Source of the DNA: Trachythela sp. YZ-2020 | Taxonomy: Eukaryota; Cnidaria; Anthozoa; Malacalcyonacea; Clavulariidae | DNA length: 64,000 bases | Assembly (NCBI GenBank): GCA_016169945.1 | Contig: JADLSH010000052.1 | Location: 1,598,082-1,662,081, forward strand | Reading direction: 5' to 3' | In this document: positions 47,890 to 59,259 of the stretch, one piece after another | Layout: each line of letters opens with the position of its first letter | Position numbering within the stretch: the stretch's first letter is position 1 | Made by a program: the position numbers and the translations under genes | The notes under the pieces: generated by a model | The model's database searches: none | What the model was told of the DNA's origin: nothing | The model's input: the letters and a program-made list of their open reading frames with translations, nothing else

Positions 47890-49170
47890 AAAAGGAAACC
47901 AATGGGAAATCCAAAGTTCATCAAGTTTTGCGGGCGCATGGGTGTGATGGGTGGTCATCTCACTAATCTTTGTTAGGAGCGAATGAGCGAATTATAAAAA
48001 AACATGAGTAAGTCATATCAGTAAGTCTTTTTGGGACTTCAGGAAAGCTGCGGAACAAATTTATCGTTTATACTTTATAAAAAAGGATAAATAGAGATAG
48101 ATAGTCGAAAAAATATGGCAAGTTTCTTATATTAAATTGTTGATATAGCCGTAAGAATGTTGTTTTATTTACATAGATTTTCATTTTTTCACAATTAAAA
48201 TATCCTATATTTTATGCTATCAAAAAGTTCCAACTTAAAAGGAAAGCGAAATCGTTTCACACGAGAGAATTTGTATATTTTCTACTGATTTAATTTCAAA
48301 AACTATTTTATAAAAGGCAGTTTAGTTTTATAAACTTTTGGCAACGTTTTACTTTTAGTAAACGGAAGGTTAAACATTAATTTGAAGCTTATAGAATGCA
48401 TAAGAACATACCTACACCATATATCTCAGATTTGTATGGCTAAAACAACTAATATTTTAATTATTTTTGTAGTTTTTAATTGTAACCTGTTGTTTTGTAC
48501 TCCACAAAAGAAGTTTATTTTATCGTGTTGCGGCTGTTGCCATGGCTACGTGCTTCCTCTTCTTGAAACAAAATTTCCATTTTTTATTCTTTCAAAATAA
48601 ATTTCCCAAAATAATATTGTTTCCTTCCACTCTTTTAATTAATGGCAAATTTAAAAGGAAGCCACAGTGATTACGTCAGGTAAAACATTTCATTTGGCGA
48701 TAGCCTTTGATTGCGTCGTGAAGAGGGGTGTGAGCCAAGGATCCAATTTTGTTTTCTATGCCAAAAATTTGTTTTGAACGCAGATATCCGACTCGCCTAC
48801 AACCTTTGCATGGCAGATTTTTTGATAAAAAAGATTAGCAATAGTAATGTTTTGGAATGTAATGTCTGGCAATGTTCAGCTGGGGCGAGGGGTTACTGCA
48901 AGCATGTATTTCTAGTAGTCATAGAAAACCGCGAACGGTAAAAACAAAGACATGTCAATTTGTGTTTTTATGAAGCCATGATCATACCATGACTAAGCGA
49001 CATGAAACTGCAAAATGAACCTACCAACAATTTAGATCATTTTTTACCTTAACTTTAGCCCCGTTCACACGGCACATACACTCCGGTAGCTCCAATATTT
49101 TGGAACGGCACGCACGGCATGGCAAAATTTGACGTAAGATCAGAACTCGGCCACGCATGCAGTACCTGGT
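47890..49170. other. Intergenic with a doubtful SWIM-like fragment
   Basis: Mostly AT-rich DNA. A frame at 48711-48941 contains WQCSAGARGYCKHVF, faintly like a SWIM zinc motif as found in some transposases, but nothing else supports a gene. Near 49060 the sequence GTTCACACGGCAC looks like one end of a MITE. Confidence 0.3.
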
Positions 49171-49173
49171 CCA

Positions 49174-50350
49174 CTATAGCACGATCGTGCTTGTTTCTTT
49201 AACGTTTGACCAAAGTTCATTAACAGACAGGTTAATATCCGTAGTGGGATTGCATATTTGTTCCCAATCAACGTTATTTAAATCAGAACAAAAGGCTTCA
49301 CTGTTATACTTTGCATAGTTCCTAAACAATTTTGCTTGTGCTGGAAATTTCTTCCAATTCATTTTTCTTAGGCAGTATACCATTTCGTGATCACTAAGGC
49401 CAGTGCTAATAACTCCAGTATGGTTTAGATTTTTTGGGGTATTTGTAGCAATAATATCTAATAGAGAGGCTGAGCGCTGGACAATACGAGTACCATCAAT
49501 AACACGCTGTTTAAAATTCAACAATCTGAAAAGCAATTTTAAATGTTTAGATGAACATGCATCTGGCCCAGGCGAAGGTTGAAGAAAATCATAGTTAAAA
49601 TCACCAAGCAATGTTATTTCTTTCCCATCAGCTGTAGCAATATCCAACATACCTGTAGAACGTCCCAATTAAGATTCCACGCGATTTGGGGAGAAATAAT
49701 ACCAACCGCAGATCCTCGACACAGTCCATTTCAAGAACATCTCTTCACACTAATGAAAATTCTTTCTTCGCATATACCGCTATTCCACCGCCTTGATTCG
49801 CTCTGTCCAATCTAAAAACATTGTATACCTCGATGGAAATTTCAGAGTCTAAAATTTGTTCGTTTAACCATGTTTCACTGAAAGTCAGAAGATGTATTCC
49901 GGACTGAACAGAAGAACAAATCAACCGTAACTCGTTAATTTTCTTGGTTAAGCTTTGTATATTTTGGTGCACAATCTTAAGGCCCCTATTTTTAACTAGA
50001 TCGGCTAAATCAGGCAATAACGGAAAATTAAGTACTATCGGCAGAACTGTTCGAGGATGGTACACCAATAGAACGTAGGGAACTATGTTTAGACTGTTTG
50101 AACTCAGAGCCAAGGCAACTTAGGTGGATATGCGAATCACATAGCGAGCATTGTGCATTCGCCTGAAACCTTCTGATAGACTTATCGTAAATAGAACAGA
50201 TCAAACCGCGATTATTTGGGCCAGGAGTCAAGACTATATCGTTACACTGTAATAAGACGTTGACCAAAACAATGTTACTCATTGACTTGATAAGTTTCAA
50301 ACCTTGTCGATGTGTCAATCTGAATTTTCCAGTAGCCAAGCTTCCTTCTC
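49174..50350 (-). pseudogene. LINE 5' half: PHD-like finger and AP endonuclease
   Basis: Minus-strand pieces in order: 50339-50028 with a Cys/His-rich PHD-like finger (CSLCDSHIHLSCLG) after a degenerate LTPGP; 50113-49745 with LKIVHQNIQSLTKKINEL and FSETWLNEQI; and 49668-49174 with LLGDFNYDF and GLSDHEMVY, the endonuclease core. No reverse transcriptase follows. The frames are separated by small shifts. Confidence 0.82.
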
Positions 50351-50359
50351 GAGCATTCT

Positions 50360-50970
50360 TGTCTTCTGCTGTGGAAAATTTGGACGGTGAATTAAATCTT
50401 GCCCAACTTTTAGCTGATTGACTCTTGTTTGAAGCATAGGCTTTTCACCATTATCATCTAAGAATTTGAAACTCCTTCTATCAAAAATAGTTGTAAAAAA
50501 TATAAAATATAGAAATTTGTTGACGAGCTGCACATATGCGACCGCCATCTTGATACCAATGATACCAATCGTCAGAGCTCCAAAAAACCTCAAAGTAATA
50601 CATGGTGATCCTGAAGTGATCAAGGCCGGCCAGACCCAGCCACAGGTCCGGGCCGGGGCCAGTTGGTGAATGTACACCCCTTTCAACTTTGTGCATATTA
50701 CACACTTTGCCTGGCAGTGGCACTGGGTATTGTTCCCCTCTGCCTCTTCCCCTCCCTTCTTTACGACATTGACATATGAAAAAATAAATGTTGAAAGAGC
50801 ATAAAAATATAGTATCTCAGATACTCAGTGTCTGTTTTCCTAGGCATTATAACTAAATAACTTAGATTAGAGATATTCCAGGCCATATCATAGTGTATTT
50901 TACTCTTTGTCACTATCATTCTATGTTAATTCTGAATAATGTTTTAATGATAAATATATTTTACTGCTCT
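50360..50970. other. Intergenic, nothing certain
   Basis: No motif is recognised. Short frames near 50481-50723 overlap on both strands. Confidence 0.35.
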
Positions 50971-50974
50971 AAAT

Positions 50975-51067
50975 GTGGTATTTCATTACATTGCAAGGTT
51001 GAGACATAATGATATTCACCTAAATGACCAATACAACAACAGAAGGTTGCTTTGGTGGTGTTACAGC
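50975..51067 (-). pseudogene. OTU-domain LINE fragment, left of the second element
   Basis: On the minus strand a short frame reads IGHLGEYHYVST, the end of the OTU domain whose first part lies at 58806-59249. The two halves are separated by the second virus-like element, and TACAGC is duplicated at the junctions (51062-51067, 58806-58811). Confidence 0.7.
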
Positions 51068-51925
51068 AGTAGTAATATACAGGCCGTTCGAGCCCCTTTT
51101 TTAGGCGGGAACAAGGGGGGAGCACATCATTAAAAATTCAAACATCATTAGCATATGGACATTAACATACAGGGGGAGCAGCGTCATTAACAGGGGGGAG
51201 CAGCGTCATTAACAGGGGGAGCAGTGTCATTAACAGGGGGGAGCAGCGTCATTAACAGGGGGAGGAGGACGCATTAAAAATTCATTAACATAGGCATAAT
51301 TATATATTGACGTCATAATGATATGGAAGGCGTTTTGGGCAAAACAGTCATTATGTTGAGTTCAGCATATTTTGTGTGCAAAAATATATGGGTTTGTTGT
51401 CGCGAGATTTATAAACTCCTTCAATCTCGTATCTAGTGAAGTATTTCTTTCCGAGTCGACCAATACTAATAAGTTTTTATAAGCGTTTATTTAGTAAAGC
51501 CTATACAAGTGAGATTTACAAACATTAAAGCGTTAGAGACATAAATATTTTGATGCATTTGTTGCTAATGTAAACTAAAGACACAATAGCGTAACTCATT
51601 AAGAGATTAAGTCAAAAGGCTTGGTTGGGCGAAACGAGAAGATCTTAAGGTTTAATCGGCATAGCTAAGGTCTTATAGAGAAATACAAATATATGTTTGC
51701 CAAGCGATTGTTAAAGCGATTTAAACCTTACTGAGTTTCAAGCGTTTTAGATGTAGCAGTGATTTTTAAGCGAGATACAAACATTGTATGCAAACACAAT
51801 TCTATGCGATTTGTAAGTCATTTGCAAATCGTTAACAGTGATTTGAATAAATTTAGAATATATCATAGCACGGGAAAATATTGTACAATGTACACACACA
51901 GAATTAATTTTTAAAACACATTTAT
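51068..51925 (+). repeat. Left TIR of the second element
   Basis: It starts AGTAGTAATATACAGGCC. Near the end are four to five tandem copies of a unit of about 24 bp (CAGGGGGGAGCAGCGTCATT), fewer of which occur on the right. The inner part, through ATTGTACAATGTACACACAC, pairs with 57990-58100. Confidence 0.85.
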
Positions 51926-51948
51926 TGATTATAATTTATTTTACAACG

Positions 51949-53295
51949 TTAGTAAGGTCTGCTCCTAAGAGCATATCGTTTAGGCGTCTTTTGTGTCTGT
52001 AAAGAATTCTCATATTCTTGTCTGTCTTCGGGTGATAATCTTACTATATCTTCAGCTTTCATAGGAATATATTTTGGTCTCTCGTGAAGCAGTCTTTGTT
52101 CGTAACCTTCTCGTTGCTCTGGAGTCATCATTGCTAAATCTTTAGGTCTCCAATCAGCCGAGTCTACCCAATTGTGGAAAAAGCTGTGTTTGAGTTTGGG
52201 TCGTTCTCCTTGTGTTGGTGGTGGTGTGAGAAAGCCAGGTTTAGGGGTAGCAGGCACAGGTTGTGTCATCTCGATAGATCTAGGAGTGGTTGATTGTGTT
52301 ATTTCCATAGGTTCAGGAGCGGTTGGTGGTTCAACGATATCTGGGGTTACAACAATTGGAGGATGATGGACTGGAATATCCATCTTGTTTTTAAAAGTTA
52401 GAAATCGATTTAGTTGGTCAGAATACAGCTTGCTTTTTTCATCCGGGGTAAGCTGTGGTGCTTTAATGATCTCTTTCATTCGCTGCTCGGTGTTATACAT
52501 TGCATTTACAAGGGGTGGTTGACGATAAGACTGTTTCCGTACATATTCGACTAAGACCTCGCCTGGCAATACATTTGTTTTGAGTCGTTGTTGATCATCC
52601 GTTGTAGGTTTAAAATCCAACATTAAATACCCATGAGGACGGCTCGTAGCGTCTTCATAACTTCTCATAAACTCTCCCACTTTGCCAGGATGAATTTGTC
52701 TTGCAAGCATGGGGATTTGTTGCTTATCTCTTGGTGACTTAAACAACACGATATAATGAGCGTTGAGACTAATATTTCTCATTTCTTTGCCTTGATGAAA
52801 TATATTTTGGATAATGTAGATGACGGACAAATTTCTGTGATGACTCCCTTTTGTGAAAAGATCAGCTATACGTTTATCCTTGCCAGATTGTGCCATGAGA
52901 TCATCTAGTACGATCAAATTGCGTTGTGACACATCTAGGTAACCTGCTTTGTCGATATCTTCAGGTATTCCTTCATTTTATTCTATTCCAGGCATTATTC
53001 TCATCATATCAAAATAGGATGGCTGCCATTGACCATAACACCAGATGATACGCTGAGGAGGTGGACTTATGGTTTTCTGGACATTCTCCAATAGACTTTT
53101 CACCCATACAGTTTTGCCACTTTGTGTACATCCTGCTACGATACAAGTAAAGGGATGTTGCAGAACTGTAGATCGTTTGACGGTAACACTCAAATTTTCT
53201 TTGTCTGCCTTCGTACCATGCATCTGCTTTTTGTGACGTGAACGGTTACCTGGTGTGGAAAAGATCTTTCCACAGATTTTGCATGGATAAGACAT
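51949..53295 (-). pseudogene. Packaging ATPase (A32/HerA-like) with one in-frame stop
   Basis: The 448-codon frame begins with a C2H2-type finger (CKICGKIFSTPGNRSRHKKQMH, given here as separate halves CKIC and HKKQMH), then Walker A GCTQSGKT (about residues 56-63). After the internal stop come Walker B LIVLDD, SHHRNLSVIYIIQN and an HERA-like ARQIHPGK stretch. The C-terminal third is Pro-rich and disordered with repeated PEDR/PEQR motifs. A single TAA at 52978-52980 interrupts an otherwise open frame, so the copy is one codon from intact. The zinc finger fused to the ATPase differs from the minimal enzyme of the first element. Confidence 0.85.
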
Positions 53296-53304
53296 GTTTA
53301 CAGG

Positions 53305-55711
53305 CTCGTACCCAGGCGCTTTTAAGGAAAAGAAAAAAAATCGCGTTCAGCTAATTTATAGAGATCAGTGGCTGAGATTAGCGAGCGCGCGGGGGTGCTT
53401 GGGGAGGACGCGACGAGAGGGGGAAGCGCCTGGCAGAAAATGCAGATAAGTGAAGAATTTTGACCGAAATGTGAAGAATCCTTTCCATCGCTTGATTTGA
53501 GGTGCCTTTTCGTCTGTTTTTCTCCCTGGTGTGTTATCATTGATATCTGTATGGATGAAACAGTCCATTCTTTTGCAGAAGCTCTAACTACAGGTATTTT
53601 TTATGTATATATAATATATTTAATATTTTTGCAAAGCCTCTAGTGGTTAAAATTGTGTAAATATATGAAATGGTTGCACAGAATTGACGATTTTTCTTAT
53701 TTGTGGTCACAAAACTAATTGGACCTTTGATATGCTATATCCTTCCGAGATTGCTGTTTTTCATTCGGGCTATTTTGCTATTTTCTTTAAGCAATTTGCA
53801 TACTTTGTTGTCGTTTTTTGTATACAATAACAATTGAATGCTTAGTTGATCACAGGCACAGTCTACGATTTTGGTAAATTTGTATCGCTAAAACAAGTTT
53901 CTTTTATATACAGAATTTAGTTCAGACGATGAATTTAATACTTCTTTTCGACAACTCGATGTTCAAGGTAATTTTTACTATTATTTTTTATTATTTTATA
54001 ATAATATAGTCATAGGACATAGGCATTGTGTATTTTGTTATGTATTCATTTAAAAATCTGTCAGTGCTTCTTGATATTGACTGAAGTAACATGGTTACCA
54101 AGAGCATCCGAAAATAACCAGTATATTCATGAGGTAGGGTCACATAACCTACCAACAGGCTATATTGCTACCAACTTGCCAAAGTGGCATGGATATTGTT
54201 TAAAATAGTTGTCGGATTGATATGTATGTATATTAATCATATGACGTCTTTGTTGTTTTGACATACAGTCACATTCGTAGTGAATATTAAGGTAGGATGT
54301 CTTTACATGGCTTATGTAGAGAAAAACAATGACCTTTTGCACAAGGTAACCCTATCTCTAGCATCACCCTAACACACAAATAACTATAGGGTTACTGGTT
54401 ACTAGGGTAACCTTGTGGCTAGGATCACCCTATTATCATGTAAACAGCCCATGGGTCAAACAGTGTGCTTTGTGTTCTTTTTAGCTTACAATCTGTCCAG
54501 TTCCCAGTGTGATGAGAGAAGGCATAAGTTGTCAACTGAGCTAGAACATGTTGCTGAGTATTGATGAAGAATCCAATATTTATGTGAAACTGAAACTTTT
54601 ATATTGATTTGACATCCAACGAGAACATTCTCATTCGAACAGTTAAAGCATGTTTTCCAGGTCCAACAAAACAGGAATAAATTACTGAATGTGAACAAAT
54701 GTGTTGTATTTTGTAAAATTATTCTGTCTGCATGCCATAGTATAAATTTAATGTTTGTACCATAATGCAATTAGGGTGTTTTATTTTGCTTTAATTAATA
54801 TATAGTATGAGATTTTGAGGTGATTAATACAATAACAAACCTGAGAAAAGTTAAAAATGGATATACAGTAATAGCCCAGCAAATGACTTTCAATGTCTTG
54901 TTTGAATGTTGTTTGCTGAACTTTTTTAGAGCCTGATAAAAATATCTTTCAGGGACGCTGGGGAAAGGGTAGCATAGCCCCGTCGGTCATAGAAATCCGA
55001 ATGTGAAAGACAAAGCACAGAGTGCCCCCCATATAGGACTAGCCCTAAAATGTTTTAAACATAGCATGAATTCATTACAATTTGAGTATGAGAAATGATC
55101 GATGGTCTATACGTACACTGCTGTCAAATCACAGTGTGTGTGTACAATTTTAATAGGTACTAATCTTTCTGTTAAAACAAATGGCAGAAAGCACATGCAT
55201 GGAATAATTCAGTGAGCATAAAACAGAAATTCTGTTTTTAGAAAACCAAATTAATGATATTCAGATGGGACTGGGAGTTGAGATTACATTAGCCAGGACA
55301 CTGGCAGGAAAGTACAATTTTAACTTATAACAATATTAAATTAAATTGCAAATTATCAATGTTTTATTATTTAATTAATACGTAAAAAATATATGAAAGT
55401 ACACTAAAATGCTTTTTGTTTTCCAGAAAAAACTCTTCGCAGTGCATTTATCATTTGGACACAAAATATTTCCTGAACATAAAACACTGTGTATAAATCT
55501 TTCAGTTTGCGACGACAATTGCAATATTTTCTCATTTGCACTATTGATATTAAAAATCACTGCCGCCATCTTTAATACATTTTCTGCCAGGCGCTTCCTT
55601 CGTCGCGACCTCCCCAAGCACCCCCGCGCGCTCGCTCAGCTTAGCCACTGATCTCTATAAATTAGCTGAACGCGATTTTTATTCTTTTCCTTAAAAGCGC
55701 CTGGGTACGAG
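53305..55711. mobile_element. Nested 2.4-kb DNA transposon without a transposase
   Basis: Inverted repeats of about 137 bp (53305-53442 and 55577-55711) begin CTCGTACCCAGGCGCTTTTAAGG and share the GCGCGCGGGGGTGCTTGGGGAGG region, with several indels. The interior is AT-rich and has no transposase. It sits 10 bases upstream of the ATPase start codon. The target duplication is not clear, so the superfamily is open. Confidence 0.7.
53443..55576. other. Interior of the nested transposon, non-coding
   Basis: AT-rich DNA with no protein motif. A weak inverted pair near 54342-54425 (GGTAACCCTAT...ATAGGGTTAC) is the only structure I noted. Confidence 0.45.
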
Positions 55712-55759
55712 GCTGGGCTCACAGTCAAACGTAAAATGAATTCGGACTATGAATACCGT

Positions 55760-56390
55760 CACATTGATACGAGTACCTCCGTATAGACATCCTAAGATCC
55801 TGTATGATATCCTAAAATGATATCCTAAGATACTGTATGATATCCTAAAATGATATCCTAAGATACTGTATGATATCCTAAAATGATATCTTAAGATATT
55901 GTATGATATCTTAAGATACTGTACGATATCCTAAGATACTGTATGATATCCTAAAATGATATCCTAAGATACTGTATGATATCCTAAAATGATATCTTAA
56001 AATATTGTATGATATCTTAAGATACTGTACGATATCCTAAGATAGTGTATGATATCCTAAAATGATATCTTAAGATACTGTATGATATCCTAAAATGATA
56101 TCTTAAGATATTGTATGATATCCTAAAATGATATCTTAAGATATTGTATGATATCTTAAGATACTGTACGATATCCTAAGATACTGTATGATATCCTAAA
56201 ATTATATCTTAAGATACTGTATGATATCCTAAAATGATATCCTAAGATACTGTATGATATCCTAAAAATAATGATATCCTAAGATACTGTACCATATCCT
56301 AAAATGATATCCTAAGATATTGTATGATATCCTAAAATACAGATGATATCTTAAGATACTGTACGATATCCTTATATATGTATGTATTCC
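55760..56390 (+). repeat. GATATCCTAA minisatellite, unit about 33 bp
   Basis: A composite unit of TGATATCCTAAAA and TGATATCCTAAGATACTGTA is repeated for about 600 bases with variants (CTTAAGATATT, ACGATATCC). GATATC palindromes recur every 13-20 bases. It lies between the nested transposon and the plus-strand genes. Confidence 0.9.
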
Positions 56391-56428
56391 AATAAGGTCT
56401 TCATTACGTTGTTGACCGTCGGGCAGAT

Positions 56429-56743
56429 ATGACTAACCTTCCCAAGCATAGATCGTTTATAGAGCTCCTATGTACTTCTTATCCAGCTCAACAACAAGCT
56501 CTGTTGAGATCTACATCTCATGAACAGATTCGGTTTCTATGCAATTGTGTGAAAATTTTTATGAACCTCGCACTTCCTAAACACACAATGGATAAACTTA
56601 GACCTTTTGAACACGATATTATTGATCTGACTAACAAAAATAAAAGTGTTAAAACAAAAAGGAAGATACTTGTTCAGCGTGGAAACGGTTTCCTAGGATT
56701 GGTACTGGCTCCAATCTTAGAAGAACTTGCAGAATTTGTATAA
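56429..56743 (+). CDS. Small conserved-type protein of the virus-like element
   Basis: The 104-residue basic helical protein carries the course QALLRSTSHEQIRFLCNCVKI...RGNGFLGLVLAPILEEL. I recognise this pattern as a recurrent small gene in virus-like elements of invertebrate genomes, but know no function. The glycine/hydrophobic C-terminus suggests membrane or capsid contact. It starts after the minisatellite and ends 2 bases before an ATG that leads into the next gene. Confidence 0.6.
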   Translation: MTNLPKHRSFIELLCTSYPAQQQALLRSTSHEQIRFLCNCVKIFMNLALPKHTMDKLRPFEHDIIDLTNKNKSVKTKRKILVQRGNGFLGLVLAPILEELAEFV

Positions 56744-56780
56744 AATGATCAACATTAAATTCATATCCATCATTCCAACC

Positions 56781-57404
56781 ATGGATAGCACCAAAAGATC
56801 ATCTCCTGAACAGTGGCGACTTCAAGACATTCTTCATTATCTTGACAATGAAAATAGTTATGGCGCCGAAGAAATCCTTCACTCTATTCTCACATCTACG
56901 GACATTTTGACGTGGAATACAAAAGGAGAGATCGTCTACAGAGGAGAGGATATACGTGGAACTGATATTGTAAACATTCTAAAATATTGCACGAGGCCTT
57001 TTCATCCATATATTCCAGAACCTTATGGATGGAGTATATTTCTCAAAGGTCTTGCGGCATTGGAAATTGATAAAAGTCTTATCAACAACGGGCGGGTCCT
57101 CGCAATGCTAGCACGGATGGAGTCACGGCAAGATGAAGATATTGAGGATTCGTCTGAAGATATAAAATGTAACAATTGTGAAAATTGTTTACAGATATGT
57201 CAATTGGGTACATGCCCTATCTGTACATGGACGGATTTTTGTTCCAGTTTTACCGGATGTCACTGTATGATTTGTGATTGTACACTTAACAAAGATGATT
57301 TCACACATACGATTGCGTGTTGTTCACATTGTTATTGTGATGAAATATTAGACGTCCGTACAAATAGAAGTCACTTTTATGATTCAAATAAAATACACAA
57401 GTGA
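56781..57404 (+). CDS. Cys-rich protein of the virus-like element
   Basis: I choose the ATG at 56781 (207 residues); an earlier ATG at 56745 is possible. The N-terminal half (HYLDNENSYGAEEIL; GTDIVNILKYC; PYGWSIFLKGL) resembles a domain seen in other invertebrate virus-like elements. The C-terminal third is packed with Cys and His (NCENC, CPIC, CHCMICDC, CCSHCYC) and probably binds zinc. The function is unknown. The frame is intact. Confidence 0.6.
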   Translation: MDSTKRSSPEQWRLQDILHYLDNENSYGAEEILHSILTSTDILTWNTKGEIVYRGEDIRGTDIVNILKYCTRPFHPYIPEPYGWSIFLKGLAALEIDKSLINNGRVLAMLARMESRQDEDIEDSSEDIKCNNCENCLQICQLGTCPICTWTDFCSSFTGCHCMICDCTLNKDDFTHTIACCSHCYCDEILDVRTNRSHFYDSNKIHK

Positions 57405-57455
57405 AGCATTCTCCCATCAGTTGAACATTGGAAGCCGACCAAGACACATAAAAAG

Positions 57456-57908
57456 ATGAGGGGTGTACTTATCCCTGACGTAAAGCTACTAACTGAACAT
57501 TACACAAGAAATCAACGTGGTGGTAGTATTGAAGGATTTCATGGAGCAAGAATGCAGAGGGGATATGGAATCGGGGGTATTTTCAGAAGCCTTGCTAGAT
57601 TTGCAATACCTTTATTGAAACAAGGCGCCAAAACAGTTGGTAAAAGAGCGTTACAAGCAGCAACGGAAGTTGGTCAAGATGTACTCGATGGAAAAAATGT
57701 ATCAAAATCAATAAAGTCTCGTGGACGGGAAGTTGTCAAAGACTTTGCCGAACAGGGAGCAAAGACGTTACTACGACAATCAGGCCGAGGAAATAAGAGA
57801 CGAAAAAATTCACGCAGTAACATACCATCCACCAAAAGGAAAAGACTATGTTTCAATATAGACGATGAGGATAGAAGACCAACAAGGTGCATAAGGATTA
57901 AGGAATGA
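57456..57908 (+). CDS. Basic core/minor capsid-type protein
   Basis: The 150-residue protein shows RGYGIGGIFRSLARFAIPLL, then GAKTVGKRALQAATEVGQDVL and a DGKNVSKSIKSRG stretch, then a strongly basic tail (NKRRKN, TKRKR). This course is familiar from virion-associated proteins of small virus-like elements; the basic tail suggests DNA binding, as in adenovirus core proteins. That comparison is inference. The first methionine at 57456 could be preceded or followed by alternatives (residue 33). Confidence 0.65.
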   Translation: MRGVLIPDVKLLTEHYTRNQRGGSIEGFHGARMQRGYGIGGIFRSLARFAIPLLKQGAKTVGKRALQAATEVGQDVLDGKNVSKSIKSRGREVVKDFAEQGAKTLLRQSGRGNKRRKNSRSNIPSTKRKRLCFNIDDEDRRPTRCIRIKE

Positions 57909-57989
57909 TGAAAGTAGCGATGAAAATGACTCGGACAGTGAATATTCCCAAGATGACATTTAAGACACTTTGTAAAAGAAATTTTAAGC

Positions 57990-58805
57990 AATAAATATGT
58001 TTTAAAACTTAATTCTGTGTGTGTACATTGTACAATATTTTCCCGTCCTATGATATATTCTAAATTTATTCAAATCACTGTTAAAGATTTGCAAATGACT
58101 TACAAATCGCATACAATTGTGTTTGCATACAATGTTTGTATCTCGCTTAAAAATCACTGCTACATCTAAAACGCTTGAAACTCAGTAAGGTTTAAATCCC
58201 TTTAACAATCGCTGGGCAAACATATATTTGTATTTCTCTATAAGACCTTAGCTATGCCGATTAAACCTTAAGATCTTCTCGTTTCGGCCAAACAAGCCTT
58301 TTGACTTAATCTCTTAATGAGATACGCTATTGTGTCTTTAGTTTACATTAGCAACAAATGCATCAAAATATTTATGTCTCTAACGCTTTAATGTTTGTAA
58401 ATCTCACTTGCATAGGCTTTACTAAATAAACGCTTAAAAACTTATTAGTACTGGTCGACTCGGAAAGAAATACTTCACTAGATACGAGATTGAAGGAGTT
58501 TATAAATCTCGCGACAACAAACCCATATATTTTTGCACAAAAAATATGCTGAACTCAACATAATGACTGTTTTGCCCAAACACGCCTTCCATATCATTAT
58601 GACGTCAATATATAATTATGCCTATGTTAATGAATTTTTAATGACGTGCTCCTCCCCCTGTTAATGACACTGCCCCCCCTGTTAATGACGCTGTTCCCCC
58701 CTGTATGTTAATGTACCATATGCTAATGATGTTTGAATTTTTAATGATGTGCTCCCCCCTGCTCCCCCCTAAAAAAGGGGCTCGAATGGCCTGTATATTA
58801 CTACT
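57990..58805 (-). repeat. Right TIR of the second element
   Basis: Complement of 51068-51925, diverged by point changes and fewer GC-rich tandem units (58640-58700). It ends CCTGTATATTACTACT, directly followed by TACAGC. Confidence 0.85.
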
Positions 58806-59249
58806 TACAGCCTCTACAAATCTTTAAATTCAGAATATCTGCAATAGCTTGTATCACTATATGATCATTCCGTGTTCCCGGTGCAGACATACTTGTAAGG
58901 TACTGCTCCCAGGTATTCTCATTATCGCTTTCTATAAATCTCTTTAGATTTTCTCTCATAAATTGGACACCTGAAGCTCGAATATCTAGATGATTGCGTG
59001 AATCACAATATAATTGATGAGAAATTGCTCTAAAAAGCAGTCACCTTCACCGCCAACATCTAGTGCTCTCAATCCAAGATCATATGATCTATTTGCTAAT
59101 ATAACATTTGTAGTTAACTTTTCTGAACCGTGCGTGTTTTTTGTATACATGGCCGAAGGCCCTGGATTTAACTCCATATCACCAGACAGGAATAAAATTT
59201 TACCAGAGACACAATACCGATTATTGCAACTGAGTAAATTATTATTCAA
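58806..59249 (-). pseudogene. LINE N-terminal fragment: 2A-like peptide and OTU domain
   Basis: The minus strand reads GDMELNPGP, a canonical 2A-like ribosome-skipping motif (D-x-E-x-NPGP), then LRALDVGGEGDCF, the catalytic Asp-Cys segment of an OTU cysteine protease. A frame change in an A5/T5 run (59032-59036) follows; the rest of the domain can be read to the insertion site of the second element. It is the right part of the fragment continued at 50975-51067. Confidence 0.75.
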
Positions 59250-59259
59250 AACGTTAAAA

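Larger units (their letters stand above)
51068..58805. mobile_element. Second Polinton-type element, reduced and non-autonomous
   Basis: The 7.7-kb element has inverted repeats of about 800-860 bp, ends AGTAGTAATATAC...ACTACT and a perfect 6-bp target duplication TACAGC. Its genes are a packaging ATPase (minus strand) and three plus-strand genes of types I associate with virus-like elements of invertebrates. Polymerase, integrase and capsid genes are missing. A DNA transposon (53305-55711) and a minisatellite (about 55760-56390) occupy the middle, where such genes may have been lost. It would need enzymes from another element to move. Confidence 0.8.
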
